Shown here piece after piece: positions 7,666 to 17,282 of a stretch of DNA of 40,752 nt. The notes beneath the pieces are model-generated. The model saw only the letters and a program-made list of their open reading frames with translations. It did not search any database and had not been told where the DNA came from. Numbering within the stretch: position 1 is the first letter of the stretch; the number at the start of each line of letters is the position of its first letter. The stretch is from Spirulina sp. CS-785/01 (GTDB lineage: Bacteria; Cyanobacteriota; Cyanobacteriia; Cyanobacteriales; Spirulinaceae): the NCBI RefSeq assembly GCF_028330525.1, contig NZ_JAQMSD010000331.1, positions 1 to 40,752 on the forward strand, in the 5' to 3' direction. The position numbers were made by a program, and so were the translations under genes.

Positions 7666-8134
7666 GATTATAAGACCGAATTAAATCTTCTCGTTCCATT
7701 TCTAATAATAGGGGTTTAACTCGTTCTGGAGATAATTCCGTCATCACTACAATATCCGAAACTGTAAACTCTGACTGTTGTTTCCCAGCTTTCAAAATTT
7801 GTACTTTAGCATTGGGTAAAGAGGCTTGGGGAGTAGAGTCCAATTGTAACCCTTTTTCTTGTGCCTTATCTCTTGCTTTTTTGACCGCTAGAGAATTTTC
7901 GATCGCTACTCCAAAGATGAAAAAACCATACAAGGTATCCGACGGATCTTCCCCGATGACATCTTCAGCAGAAATGAGTAGCATCATGGCTATAAAAGCC
8001 AGCAGAGATGCGGTATAACGTAAGGTGTAGAGATATCCCCCAAACGGGACAAAGAACGTGAGAATCGCGGTTATCCAGATTTTTTTCTTGGCCTGCTTCT
8101 GGATTTTTTGTAAGGTTTGTTCAGTGTCAGACAT
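7628..8134 (-). CDS. Two-TM membrane protein with a C-terminal winged-helix-like domain
   Basis: 168 aa. A basic N-terminal helix (QKIQKQAKKK) leads into two hydrophobic segments (about 19-38 and 42-54) with FFVPFGGYLYTLRY between, reminiscent of TM2-like small membrane proteins. A weaker hydrophobic stretch (YGFFIFGVAI) follows. Residues about 105-168 look like a small winged helix: FTVSDIVVMTELSPERVKPLLLEM, then a short wing ending GAIVYKVI. This would place a nucleic-acid- or protein-binding domain at the inner membrane face. No named family is claimed. It lies upstream of, and overlaps, the J-domain-like gene. Confidence 0.65.
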   Translation of the reverse strand: MSDTEQTLQKIQKQAKKKIWITAILTFFVPFGGYLYTLRYTASLLAFIAMMLLISAEDVIGEDPSDTLYGFFIFGVAIENSLAVKKARDKAQEKGLQLDSTPQASLPNAKVQILKAGKQQSEFTVSDIVVMTELSPERVKPLLLEMEREDLIRSYNRDSDGAIVYKVI

Positions 8135-8307
8135 GATCAGTTCAATCCAAGTATGCGGAACAGTAGGGTTATTTCCTAGGATACTCGGAAAAATTAAGGA
8201 CGGTGTTCAATTTAGTCTTTTTTCACACTTTCTCCCCTAGATCGGTTTGCTATCCTGATGGAGTTGGTACAATCATGTTTAACTGATAAGACCTGACGGA
8301 TAGACGC

Positions 8308-10140
8308 ATGAGTGATACGGTTCTCGATGTTCGCAATTTACAAGTTCAGTTTTCCTTGGAAGACCAAACGCAACCTTTAGTTGCAGTGGATGAGATTAGT
8401 TTTCAGTTACAACGAGGGGAAACCCTGGGAATCGTGGGAGAATCCGGTTCGGGGAAGTCAGTGACTGCGTTAGCATTGATGGGGTTGGTCCCGCAACCGG
8501 GGAAGGTTGCAGGGGGGGAGATTTGGTTTACTCCGGAGAGGGGGGAAGATGCGGTGGACTTGCGATCGCTCCATGAAGAAAAACGACGCAAGTTCCGAGG
8601 GGGACGGGTGGCAATGATTTTCCAAGAACCTATGTCCTCTCTCAACCCAGTGTATAATATCGGGTTTCAGCTAACTGAGGCGATTCGCTTACATCAAAAT
8701 GTCTCTCCTCCCGAAGCAAGACGAAAAGCGATTTTATCCTTACAAGAAGTCCGTCTTTTATCCAGTGATGAGGAGTTACGAGAAAAGGCAGTCCAGGAAT
8801 TAGAGGGAAACCCCACAGAACGGGAAATTATTCGCCACATTAACGAACAAAAACGGGCCATGTTGAAACGCTATCCCCACGAGTTATCTGGGGGACAGTT
8901 GCAACGGGTGATGATTGCCATGGCGATTTCTTGTAATCCGACGCTGTTAATTGCTGATGAACCGACTACAGCGTTAGATGTGACGGTACAGGCCACCATT
9001 TTACAGTTACTCAATGACCTCTGTAAGGCGCGAGAAATGTCCTTAATTTTCATTACCCATGATTTAGGGGTCATTGCGGAAATTGCTGATCAAGTGGCGG
9101 TGATGTACAAGGGAGAAATTGTTGAGACAGGGAGTTTAGAGAAACTTTTTGCTCATCCTGAACATCCCTACACAAAAGGTTTATTAGCTTGTCGGCCTCG
9201 CTTAGACCAAAAATTAGCTATTCTCCCCACGATTGAAGACTTTATGGAATTTAAAACCACGGAAAGCGGGGAGGAAGTGGTGCAAGAAAAAGTAGCTGTT
9301 CAAACTACAGCGAAGGAGTCTTTAGATCGCAATGTAGAAAAGAATAAAGTATTACTTTCGGTGGAAAAATTAAGTGTGGGGTTTCCCATTAAGGGAGTTT
9401 TAGGTTTTACCCAACGGTATTTTATGGCCGTGAATGACATTTCTTTCGAGGTTTACGAAGGGGAAACGTTGGGATTGGTGGGTGAGTCGGGGTGTGGAAA
9501 GTCCACGTTAGCAAGGACGTTGTTACGCTTAACTCCAGAGTTACATGGCAAAATTAAGTTTGATGGGAAACAAATTACTCAACTGTCGAAGACTCGTTTG
9601 CAACGCTTGAGACGGGAGATGCAAATTGTCTTTCAAAACCCTTATAATTCTCTCAATCCTCGTTTGAGTGTCGGCAAAACCATTACTGAACCGTTACGGG
9701 TGCATAATATGGGAATAAGTGAGAAAAAGCGGAAGGAACGCGCTGCTTATTTGTTAGAAAAAGTTGGCTTAAATGCCGATGCGATGAAACGCTATCCCCA
9801 CGAGTTTTCCGGAGGTCAACGACAACGGGTTTGTATTGCTCGCGCTTTAGCGTTAAATCCTCGCTTTATTATTTGTGATGAATCGGTATCGGCATTAGAT
9901 GTTTCGGTACAAGCGCAGGTGTTAAATTTATTGAAGGAATTGCAAGGGGAATTTGGCCTCACTTATATTTTTATTTCCCATGATTTAAGTGTGGTTCAAT
10001 TTATGAGCGATCGCATCATGGTTATGAACCAAGGAAAAATCGAAGAAATCGACAGTGCCGCCGAAATTTATCACAACCCCAAAACCGATTATACTCGTCA
10101 ACTCATTGAATCGATCCCCACGGGAGAATTAGTGCAGTAA
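8308..10140 (+). CDS. ABC transporter, fused double ATP-binding protein (oligopeptide/nickel family)
   Basis: 610 aa with two complete nucleotide-binding domains. Domain 1 has Walker A GESGSGKS (44-51), signature LSGGQLQR and Walker B LLIADEPTTALD. Domain 2 has GESGCGKS, FSGGQRQR and FIICDESVSALD. The HPYTKGLLAC and DYTRQLIESIP C-terminal segments after each domain are typical of DppD/DppF-type ATPases, here fused as in GsiA/YejF. It would power import of peptides, glutathione-like solutes or nickel. No permease or binding-protein gene is adjacent, so the substrate is open. An insertion (about residues 150-185, EEKAVQELEGNPTERE region) precedes the first signature motif. All catalytic motifs are intact. 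Confidence 0.93.
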   Translation: MSDTVLDVRNLQVQFSLEDQTQPLVAVDEISFQLQRGETLGIVGESGSGKSVTALALMGLVPQPGKVAGGEIWFTPERGEDAVDLRSLHEEKRRKFRGGRVAMIFQEPMSSLNPVYNIGFQLTEAIRLHQNVSPPEARRKAILSLQEVRLLSSDEELREKAVQELEGNPTEREIIRHINEQKRAMLKRYPHELSGGQLQRVMIAMAISCNPTLLIADEPTTALDVTVQATILQLLNDLCKAREMSLIFITHDLGVIAEIADQVAVMYKGEIVETGSLEKLFAHPEHPYTKGLLACRPRLDQKLAILPTIEDFMEFKTTESGEEVVQEKVAVQTTAKESLDRNVEKNKVLLSVEKLSVGFPIKGVLGFTQRYFMAVNDISFEVYEGETLGLVGESGCGKSTLARTLLRLTPELHGKIKFDGKQITQLSKTRLQRLRREMQIVFQNPYNSLNPRLSVGKTITEPLRVHNMGISEKKRKERAAYLLEKVGLNADAMKRYPHEFSGGQRQRVCIARALALNPRFIICDESVSALDVSVQAQVLNLLKELQGEFGLTYIFISHDLSVVQFMSDRIMVMNQGKIEEIDSAAEIYHNPKTDYTRQLIESIPTGELVQ

Positions 10141-10263
10141 ATCGTCAAGATGTTACAATAGTTAAAGACGGAGGTTTCAACCAATTGTAAATTGTCAGAA
10201 GAATTGATTTAGGAAAGAAGAAAAGAGACTGTTAGTGAGTGAAGTAGTGATGGATGCTTCTGA

Positions 10264-10288
10264 TTGGGTGAAGCAAAGCATAACCCAA
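10264..10288. repeat. TTGGGT/ACCCAA palindrome
   Basis: TTGGGT (10264-10269) and ACCCAA (10283-10288) flank GAAGCAAAGCATA. This is a common cyanobacterial intergenic palindrome type. It lies between the ABC and Uma2 genes. Confidence 0.4.
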
Positions 10289-10300
10289 CAAAACGTTAAA

Positions 10301-10342
10301 TCGACCCAAAAATAAATTGACCCAAAAATAAATTGACCCAAA
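10301..10342 (+). repeat. Three short tandem repeats in the leader of the Uma2 gene
   Basis: The unit GACCCAAAAATAAATT recurs about 2.7 times at a 16-bp period and ends 14 bases before the ATG. It is probably slippage-prone and could alter leader spacing. Confidence 0.6.
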
Positions 10343-10355
10343 AACCACCGATAAA

Positions 10356-10913
10356 ATGACTCAAACCATAAATCCCTCTCTCACCTTAGACGACTTCCTG
10401 AAGCGGCCAGAAACCAAACCGGCCTCAGAATATCTTAACGGAAAAATTATTCAAAAACCCATGCCACAAGGAGAACATAGTTTACTACAAGGGGAATTAT
10501 GCGAAACAATTAATAAAGTGACTAGAACGCAAAAAATTGCGAGAGCATTCCCCGAATTACGCTGTACCTTTGGAGGACGTTCCCTTGTCCCCGATATTAC
10601 TGTATTTTACTGGGACAGAATCCCCGTCACTCCTCAAGGCAAAATTGCCAATCGCTTTGAAATTTATCCCGATTGGTCAATTGAAATTTTATCTCCCGAT
10701 CAAGGGATGATGCAAGTGTTAGATAAATTATTACATTGTTCTCAACAAGGAACAAAACTAGGTTGGTTAATTAATCCTGAAGAAGAAAGTATTGCGGTAA
10801 TTGGTGAAAACCAACGGATTGATTTATTTCGAGGAGAAAATACACTCCCTGTATTAGAGGGAATTGAGTTAGAGTTAAGCGTTGCAGAAATTGTCAGTTG
10901 GTTAAACCTTTGA
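10356..10913 (+). CDS. Uma2 family putative endonuclease (DUF820)
   Basis: 185 aa. It has the PD-(D/E)xK-like arrangement of the Uma2 family: LTLDDFLKRPE and YLNGKIIQKPMP near the N-terminus, VPDI (D80), then WSIEILSPDQ (E110) and later GTKLGWLINPEEESIAVI. These proteins are highly expanded in cyanobacteria; their biological role is poorly defined, with nuclease activity inferred from fold. It stands alone between the ABC gene and convergent kinase. Length is normal and no key motif is missing. Confidence 0.85.
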   Translation: MTQTINPSLTLDDFLKRPETKPASEYLNGKIIQKPMPQGEHSLLQGELCETINKVTRTQKIARAFPELRCTFGGRSLVPDITVFYWDRIPVTPQGKIANRFEIYPDWSIEILSPDQGMMQVLDKLLHCSQQGTKLGWLINPEEESIAVIGENQRIDLFRGENTLPVLEGIELELSVAEIVSWLNL

Positions 10914-10957
10914 TTGTGGATTTTATTGTATATTTTGTCAGTATTCAGGTTGACTAG

Positions 10958-10993
10958 ACGATCCCCCTCTTATCCGTCTTAAAAAAGGGGGAA
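10958..10993. repeat. CCCCCT...AGGGGG imperfect hairpin downstream of uma2
   Basis: TCCCCCTCTTATCC and AAAAAAGGGGGAAG can pair around a short loop. This is a frequent intergenic hairpin type in cyanobacteria and may end the Uma2 transcript. Confidence 0.4.
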
Positions 10994-11012
10994 GCCAAAT
11001 GATTATTGCATT

Positions 11013-11062
11013 AACCCGTTTTTAACGGGTTTCAGCTATTAGCCTTGGGTTTTAACCCAAGG
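11013..11062 (+). repeat. Double-hairpin repeat, copy A
   Basis: Hairpin 1 is AACCCGTT/AACGGGTT (11013-11031, loop TTT). Hairpin 2 is CCTTGGGTT/AACCCAAGG (11043-11062, loop TT). The spacer TCAGCTATTAG is 11 nt. Both stems are perfect. It belongs to a five-copy family in this window. Confidence 0.85.
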
Positions 11063-11122
11063 ATTACTAATGATTATTATATTATCTGAAATCCGCTTGA
11101 TTTCTATTAAATCAATTTATTG

Positions 11123-11140
11123 TAAGCCCTTTAGGGCTTA
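11123..11140. repeat. Perfect palindrome TAAGCCCT-TT-AGGGCTTA
   Basis: An 8-bp perfect stem with a 2-base loop lies between double-hairpin copies A and B. It has the same compact design but a different stem sequence. Confidence 0.6.
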
Positions 11141-11175
11141 CTACGAACTGATAAGGATTAACCGGATGTCATATC

Positions 11176-11223
11176 AACCCGTTTTTAACGGGTTTCAGCT
11201 ATTAGCCTTGGGTTTTAACCCAA
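11176..11223 (+). repeat. Double-hairpin repeat, copy B
   Basis: Hairpin 1 is 11176-11194 (identical to copy A), the spacer TCAGCTATTAG is 11195-11205, and hairpin 2 core TTGGGTT/AACCCAA is 11208-11223. The outer CC/GG pairs of hairpin 2 are lost. It ends 6 bases from the stop codon of the minus-strand kinase. Confidence 0.85.
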
Positions 11224-11229
11224 AAATTA

Positions 11230-13902
11230 CTAATGTTCATTCAAGAATTGACGGATTTTTTGGATATTAAACGTTTGCAATAACTGCTCTAATTCATCCA
11301 CAAAGGTTTTATACTGATCATCTAAAATGGCAAGACGTTTTAATTCAGATTTCAGACCACTCATTTGTCCCTTTTCTGCATATTCTCTCAAGGTTTCTAA
11401 CTCGGAGGGAGGAGGGATAGTTAGGGTATCGTTTGCAACAACTAAAGTATCCTTTACTACCAAGTTTTCATTTTCATAAATCCAATCAAAATTGAGATAT
11501 TTTTGTAGCATTTGATAGAGATTATCAGCTTCTACGGGTTTCGCTAAGAAATCATCTCCTCCTGCATCGAGACTTTTTTGTTGATCTGCTTCAAATACAC
11601 TGGCCGAAGACACAATAATTAAAGTATTTTTTAAATCGGGATGTTGTCGGATTAATTCTAAAAATCTCCAACCATCCATAACAGGCATTTTTAAATCTGT
11701 AATAATTAAATCGGGGTAATATTGGCTGGCTTTTTCTAGTCCTTCTTGACCATTTTCAGCCTCTATAAGGTCAAACCCAACGGGTTTTAATAAGTTCACT
11801 AAAACCGAACGATTTTCCCAGCGATCATCGACAATTAAAATAAGACGACTTTCTCCACTATATCCTTGAATAACTCCTTTTTTGGTGAGACTATTTTTAA
11901 TAATCCAATCATTGGATAAGGGACATTCAATAGAGAAAGAAAAAACACTCCCGACTCCTAATTGACTCTCTACCTGAATTGTTCCCCCCATCATTTCAAT
12001 GATTTTTTGACTAATGGATAATCCTAGTCCTGTTCCTTCTGCTTTTTTATCACTGTCTCCTACCTGTTCAAAGGGGTTAAAAATCTTTTGTTGTTGTTCG
12101 GAAGTCATCCCAACCCCTGTATCTTCTACAGTGAAAGATAAACGGACTTGTTGGGGGGTTAAATTCTCAATTTGCACATCAAAGATAATGTGACCTGTAT
12201 CGGTAAATTTAGTAGCATTACTAATTAAATTAATTAAAACTTGTCTGAGGCGTTTTTCATCGGTTTTGATGCCTTCCGGTAGCTGTTCGGGGGGATGATA
12301 AATAAAGTTAACTCCTTTCTTTTCTGCGCGAATTTGGCACATTTCCACGACACTCTGGAGGAAAGAGGGTAAATGAAAATCTTGGGGATTTAACTCCAGT
12401 TTGCGGGCTTCAATTTTAGAAATATCGAGGACATCATTAATGAGGGTCAGCAGGTGAGACCCACATTGTTGAATGACGGTTAAGCCATGTTTTTCCTGTT
12501 CATTGAAATTGGCAGAACGCTGTAAGACTTGGGTATAACCTAAAACCCCATTGAGAGGGGTTCTTAATTCATGACTCATGTTGGCCAAAAACTCACTTTT
12601 GGCCCGGTTGGCATTATCGGCGATTTTTTTGGCTTTTTCTAATTCTGCGGTGCGTTCTTTTACCCGGTCTTCGAGGTCATCAAAGGAGGTTTTTAACTGT
12701 TCTGTCATGCGGGTAAAGGCATTTTTGAGAATGTCTAATTCATCTCCTTGTTCGAGGTTGAAGGGAGAGAGAGAAGTCCCATTGTTTGAGGCATTTTTGG
12801 CGTTATTTAAACGACGAGACCGTTCTACGTCAGCTTGGGCTATTTTAAAACATTCTTCTAAAATGGGCTTTAAGCGTTGATTGAGTCGCCGCACAAACAA
12901 CGCCACTACCCCTGCTAAAATGATACCAGCCCCGATCGCACCTCCTGCGGCAATCAGAATCACAGGTTGCAACACCACTCCCTGGGGAACAGATGCAAGC
13001 ATCACCCAGTTAGTCCCCTCAATACGTTGATAGGCCCAAAAACGGCCATTTCGTTCCAACCATCCCACTGTCTCTTGAGACTCCCGATTAATTTGTTGCC
13101 ACAGAAACTGCAAGTCGGGAATATCTGCATAGGTTTCTAAGTTCACCGCTTTTTGGGGGTTCGGTGGATAAGCCAGTAAATTGCCCTCCTGACTTAAAAT
13201 AGCAAAATACCCATCTTGCCAATTCTCAGGAACTTGAACCTGTTTATTCAGTTCCGTGACATTAATATCTAAGCCAGAAATGCCTATAATTTCCCCATTT
13301 TCATCAAAAATTGGCCTCGTTACCGTGGTCATTGTCACCCCTGTCCAGCGATAGGGTTCTAACCAAAGGGTTTCTCCTGCATTATACGGTCGTAAATAAT
13401 ATTCCTGTTCCAAACAATCCTGATCAACGGAACAAGCATCAACATAGCGAATATGTTCATAAGGTGGGGCTAATGTTTCCCCTTCTTGACCTGGAACATC
13501 TTGATCTAAAAAATAAAATAACCAATAGGCTTCTCGGTCTGGAAAAATTTTTTGAGGAAATTGCCCAAACCCCAACGCCATAGTTAAAGAAGACCGTTCT
13601 TGAAACAGATCAAAGACGGTTTGTTGATAAGTTTCTAAATCTTCGATCCCATAACGGTGCATGGATTTGACTACGGCGGTCAGATTTTCCATAGTGTTTC
13701 TCGCTACCGCTAATTCCCCTTCAATGATCTCTACTTGGGTACTGAGTTGCCCTTGAATATCTTCCTTAGCCCGATGCTCTAACACTTCATAAAACAAATA
13801 AGCGATACTACTAAAGCCAACTAACGCGCCGCCTAAAACATAGATAAATAATCTCGCTCCAATCGACTGACGCAGGGATTTTTTTTTCTGCTTTACAAGC
13901 AT
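11230..13902 (-). CDS. Hybrid sensor histidine kinase (dCache-HAMP-HisKA-HATPase-REC)
   Basis: 890 aa. TM1 is about residues 17-42. A periplasmic double-Cache-like sensor (about 45-315) follows, including [20 protein letters not shown] and [10 protein letters not shown]2 is about 317-345, then a HAMP-like region and a coiled coil ([18 protein letters not shown]). The HisKA phosphoacceptor is H444 in [12 protein letters not shown]. The HATPase domain has GVGMTSEQQ and [13 protein letters not shown] receiver domain carries D736 in [12 protein letters not shown] and a conserved Lys in FLAKPVE. The last about 65 residues are helical and unassigned. It likely senses a small extracellular ligand and relays phosphate through its own receiver to an unlinked partner. 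It reads in the same direction as the synthetase and kinase genes before it, but with a 199-bp gap. Confidence 0.93.
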   Translation of the reverse strand: MLVKQKKKSLRQSIGARLFIYVLGGALVGFSSIAYLFYEVLEHRAKEDIQGQLSTQVEIIEGELAVARNTMENLTAVVKSMHRYGIEDLETYQQTVFDLFQERSSLTMALGFGQFPQKIFPDREAYWLFYFLDQDVPGQEGETLAPPYEHIRYVDACSVDQDCLEQEYYLRPYNAGETLWLEPYRWTGVTMTTVTRPIFDENGEIIGISGLDINVTELNKQVQVPENWQDGYFAILSQEGNLLAYPPNPQKAVNLETYADIPDLQFLWQQINRESQETVGWLERNGRFWAYQRIEGTNWVMLASVPQGVVLQPVILIAAGGAIGAGIILAGVVALFVRRLNQRLKPILEECFKIAQADVERSRRLNNAKNASNNGTSLSPFNLEQGDELDILKNAFTRMTEQLKTSFDDLEDRVKERTAELEKAKKIADNANRAKSEFLANMSHELRTPLNGVLGYTQVLQRSANFNEQEKHGLTVIQQCGSHLLTLINDVLDISKIEARKLELNPQDFHLPSFLQSVVEMCQIRAEKKGVNFIYHPPEQLPEGIKTDEKRLRQVLINLISNATKFTDTGHIIFDVQIENLTPQQVRLSFTVEDTGVGMTSEQQQKIFNPFEQVGDSDKKAEGTGLGLSISQKIIEMMGGTIQVESQLGVGSVFSFSIECPLSNDWIIKNSLTKKGVIQGYSGESRLILIVDDRWENRSVLVNLLKPVGFDLIEAENGQEGLEKASQYYPDLIITDLKMPVMDGWRFLELIRQHPDLKNTLIIVSSASVFEADQQKSLDAGGDDFLAKPVEADNLYQMLQKYLNFDWIYENENLVVKDTLVVANDTLTIPPPSELETLREYAEKGQMSGLKSELKRLAILDDQYKTFVDELEQLLQTFNIQKIRQFLNEH

Positions 13903-14065
13903 GAGTTTTCCGGAAGGTGAAGGACAATATTAGCGATTTCCTGTAACTCTGTATGATAAATTAATCTGCCATCAAAAACAGCAATTGCAATAAAAATTTA
14001 AACTATTTGAAGCTGATGGCTGAATGCTGACGATTAATGACAAAAATTTTCAAGATTTCTGCTCT

Positions 14066-14091
14066 CAGTCTTGGGTTTCCACCCAAGACTG
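14066..14091. repeat. Single hairpin related to the double-hairpin repeat (copy C)
   Basis: CAGTCTTGGGT (14066-14076) and ACCCAAGACTG (14081-14091) form a perfect 11-bp stem with loop TTCC. It matches hairpin 2 of the double-hairpin family but lacks hairpin 1. It lies 10 bases beyond the stop of the A-PCP-R gene. Confidence 0.65.
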
Positions 14092-14101
14092 AACAAGGGA
14101 G

Positions 14102-17100
14102 TTAAGACGGAGAATTAGACATTAAACGACGAGTCAGAAAACCTGGGTCGATAAAGGCTTGTAAATACCGCTTGAGTAATGCCTCATTACAGGGAGGACA
14201 AACTAAACCTTGACGAGCGAGATATTGAAAAAGAGGATCACAAGCAAAGTCAAATTGACCGAGTAAATACTGAACTGTTCCATAATTTTTCAGATGGGCC
14301 ACCAAGGAGATCAATGGGTTATCGGGGGTGGGGAGGGTGTCGTCGAGATGAGAGCGAGCAATGTCGAGTAATTGACTGTACCAACGGTCATAGGACACCA
14401 TTGGCAGGGGATACCCTAAATTATGGAGAGATTGTACAAAATCCTGCCACGGTAAAGACTGAGGATTGACAATATAATAGGCAGCCCCGCAGGGTTGTTG
14501 GCTGTGGGATAACTGGACAATGGTTTGGGCTGCATAATCCACGGGAATGAGGTTTAACAGGGCGTTCATATCTGGGGCCATGCCCATTTGAATGCACCCT
14601 TTGATCAGAGTGGCCATAAAACTTCCGGTATCCGATCGCCCGCTTTGACTAGCCCCCATAATATTACTAGGGCGATAAATCGACACGGGAATGCCGCGAG
14701 CATAGGCGATTTGTAGGAATTGTTCGGCCACGTATTTGGTTTGTCCGTACCCACTCTCTAGAGCGTCTAGGGGTCCAATAGACTGGGTTTCGGTGATAGT
14801 TTGCAGAGTCTGATCAGCAGAGGGGGCTAAGACATCAATGGTAGAAATAAAATGAACCGGTTTAATTTTAGTTTGACTCGCTAACCGGAGGATTTCTTGA
14901 GTCCCGTAAACATTAACCGCTTCCAGGGCAGAATAGGGATAGACCACATTCACCCAGGCCCCACAATGGTAGATGAGGTCAATTTTTTCTGCGAGACGGT
15001 GGAATTGGTAGTCGGGGAGGGCGAGTTGGGGTTGGCTCAAGTCACCGACAATGGGGATTACGCGATCGCGCTGTTCATCATGCCCCTCCTGATTCCATAA
15101 CTGATACTGCTGCATCTGCCGTTGCAGTTTCGCCCAGGCTTCCCTAGAGTTAGTGGCCCGCACCAAACAATAAATATCCGCCCGGGTATTCTCCAATAAT
15201 TCTTGCAAAAGAAACGCCCCTAAAAACCCCGTCGCCCCCGTTAATAACACCGTCGGCAAAGGGCCATTCAGTTCACTGTGGGGATAGATCGAGTCATCCA
15301 ATTCAATGGGGAAATCCCGATGATGATGGGCTGCCTTTAAAGCCGCCCCTTCCTGTAACGCTGTAATCACCAGAGAAGAGGCCGCAATAGTAGGATTGGC
15401 CAAAAATTCCTCTAGGGGAAACTCAACGTCAAAGACATGATTAATTTGAGACAAAAGTTGCACGGCCAACAGAGAATTCCCCCCTAAATCGGCAAAGCGA
15501 TCGTTAATGCCAATCTCCTCCACTTTCAGCACTTTCGTCCAAATCTTCGCCAGTTGCTGTTCCAAGGGCGTGCGGGGGGCCACATACACTTCCGTATCCA
15601 TGCGATGCCATTGGGGGGCCGGAAACGCCCGACGGTCCACTTTGCCACTAGGCGTAAGGGGAAATTCATCAAGGATAATAAACGCACTCGGAATCATATA
15701 GGCGGGCAATTCACTCCCTAAAGCGCGATAGAGTTCCTTGGCCGAGAGAGTCACTTTCCTCCCCGTAGCAGCCCGTTGGGGGACGACATAGGCAGCCAAA
15801 CGTTGGTCTTGGGGAGAGACTTCCCGCACCATCACCATGGCCTCCCGGACTTTGGGATGGTTTTCTAACAGGGCTTCCACTTCTCCAGGTTCAATGCGAA
15901 ACCCGTGGAGTTTCACCTGGGAGTCCATTCGCCCTAAAAATTCTATATTGCCATCGGGGCGAATGCGGGCTAAATCCCCGGTTTTATAGAGTTTTTGTCC
16001 CCCTTGGGGGGTAAAGGGATTCACGATAAATCGCTCGGCGGTTAAGTCGGGGCGGTTGAGATAGCCTTGGGCTAAACTGACTCCACCGAGGTACAGTTCA
16101 CCGGGGATGCCTTGGCTGACCGGTTGTTTGCGGGTGTTGAGGATGTAAATTTGGGCATTGGCGATGGGGCGGCCAATGGGGGGGAGAACCGCCCAGTCTT
16201 GGGGATCATCGGGGAGACGGTAGGCGGTGACAACGTGGGTTTCTGAGGGCCCGTAATGGTTGAATAGGCGACAATGGGGGAGTTGGCTGAACCAGTCGCG
16301 CATGGGGTGGGTAATGCGTAACTGTTCTCCGGCGGTGATCACTTCTTGGAGGTGGGGGGGGAAGATTTGCTGATCTTGCCCCACTTCTGCCAGTTGTCGG
16401 AGGGCTACAAAGGGGAGAAAGAGTCGCGCAATTTGATTTTCTTCTAGAAAATGTAACAGGTGGTTGGGATCATGTCGGGTGGGTTCAGAAATTAGCACTA
16501 AAGTTCCTTGGGTGGTTAGGGTGCTAAAGATTTCTTGAAAGGAGACATCAAAGCTAATGGGAGTGAATTGTAATGTCCTAGCTTGGGGGGGTAGATTGGA
16601 CTGTTGCTCTTGCCATTGAATTAAATTGACGAGAGGCCGATGGGGCATGGCTACCCCTTTGGGTTTGCCTGTTGAACCGGATGTGTAAATGACATAGGCT
16701 AAATGAGCGGGGGTTACGTCACTAACGGGGTTTTCTCGGCTTTCTTGGGCAAAACGGTCTCCGTCGGTGTCCATACAGAGGACATGGGCCTGGGAGTCGG
16801 GTAATTGGGGGAGGAGGTGTTTTTGGGTGAGGAGGAGAGAGGGTTGGGCATCCTCGATCATTAAACTGAGGCGATGGGCCGGATAGGTGGGATCAAGGGG
16901 AACATAGGCCCCGCCCGCTTTGAGGATGGCCAGGAGGGCGATGATCAAATCTGGGGTGCGATCGATACACACTCCCACCAAAACATCCGGTTTCACCCCC
17001 AAAGATTGCAAATAATGGGCCAGTTGGTTGGCCTGTTCATTGAGTTGTTGATAGGTCAGGGGGTGATGTTGATAGAGAATGGCAGGAGAATCGGGGGTTT

Positions 17101-17158
17101 GCGCCACTTGGGCTTCAATGAGTTGCGGAATACAGAGATTTGCGGGATCAACTGACAT
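14102..17158 (-). CDS. A-PCP-thioester reductase synthetase (NRPS-like, carboxylic acid reductase type)
   Basis: 1018 aa. The adenylation domain (about 10-510) has YIYTSGSTGKPKG, NHYGPSETHVV, YKTGD and GKVDRRA motifs. The carrier domain (about 530-600) has the phosphopantetheine Ser562 in DLGGNSLL. The reductase (about 635-1000) has the NADPH-binding LTGATGFLG (from T640) and the catalytic Tyr804/Lys808 in YGQTKYVAEQ. There is no condensation domain. Such enzymes activate one carboxylic or amino acid, load it on the carrier and release it reductively as an aldehyde or alcohol. The pocket starts D-V-x-x-Q at the A4 core (FDVSFQEIF); I cannot read the full specificity code safely. A PPTase at 1647 could activate it. 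No tailoring enzyme is adjacent, and two sensor kinases flank it on the same strand. Confidence 0.92.
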   Translation of the reverse strand: MSVDPANLCIPQLIEAQVAQTPDSPAILYQHHPLTYQQLNEQANQLAHYLQSLGVKPDVLVGVCIDRTPDLIIALLAILKAGGAYVPLDPTYPAHRLSLMIEDAQPSLLLTQKHLLPQLPDSQAHVLCMDTDGDRFAQESRENPVSDVTPAHLAYVIYTSGSTGKPKGVAMPHRPLVNLIQWQEQQSNLPPQARTLQFTPISFDVSFQEIFSTLTTQGTLVLISEPTRHDPNHLLHFLEENQIARLFLPFVALRQLAEVGQDQQIFPPHLQEVITAGEQLRITHPMRDWFSQLPHCRLFNHYGPSETHVVTAYRLPDDPQDWAVLPPIGRPIANAQIYILNTRKQPVSQGIPGELYLGGVSLAQGYLNRPDLTAERFIVNPFTPQGGQKLYKTGDLARIRPDGNIEFLGRMDSQVKLHGFRIEPGEVEALLENHPKVREAMVMVREVSPQDQRLAAYVVPQRAATGRKVTLSAKELYRALGSELPAYMIPSAFIILDEFPLTPSGKVDRRAFPAPQWHRMDTEVYVAPRTPLEQQLAKIWTKVLKVEEIGINDRFADLGGNSLLAVQLLSQINHVFDVEFPLEEFLANPTIAASSLVITALQEGAALKAAHHHRDFPIELDDSIYPHSELNGPLPTVLLTGATGFLGAFLLQELLENTRADIYCLVRATNSREAWAKLQRQMQQYQLWNQEGHDEQRDRVIPIVGDLSQPQLALPDYQFHRLAEKIDLIYHCGAWVNVVYPYSALEAVNVYGTQEILRLASQTKIKPVHFISTIDVLAPSADQTLQTITETQSIGPLDALESGYGQTKYVAEQFLQIAYARGIPVSIYRPSNIMGASQSGRSDTGSFMATLIKGCIQMGMAPDMNALLNLIPVDYAAQTIVQLSHSQQPCGAAYYIVNPQSLPWQDFVQSLHNLGYPLPMVSYDRWYSQLLDIARSHLDDTLPTPDNPLISLVAHLKNYGTVQYLLGQFDFACDPLFQYLARQGLVCPPCNEALLKRYLQAFIDPGFLTRRLMSNSPS

Positions 17159-17282
17159 GGGTGTATAAAATCAAAGTGGGATGAGAAGGTTTGATTGAAT
17201 CAATTGGATTTAATTCAAGAGTGATTGAGGAGGGGACAAGACTCCTCGTTTCGTTCTACGGCTTCGATGGGGGGATGTCCGG

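Noticed and set aside
14179-14469. 96-codon plus-strand frame inside the synthetase gene
   Set aside because: Charged antisense shadow of the reductase domain, no start signal or homology pattern.
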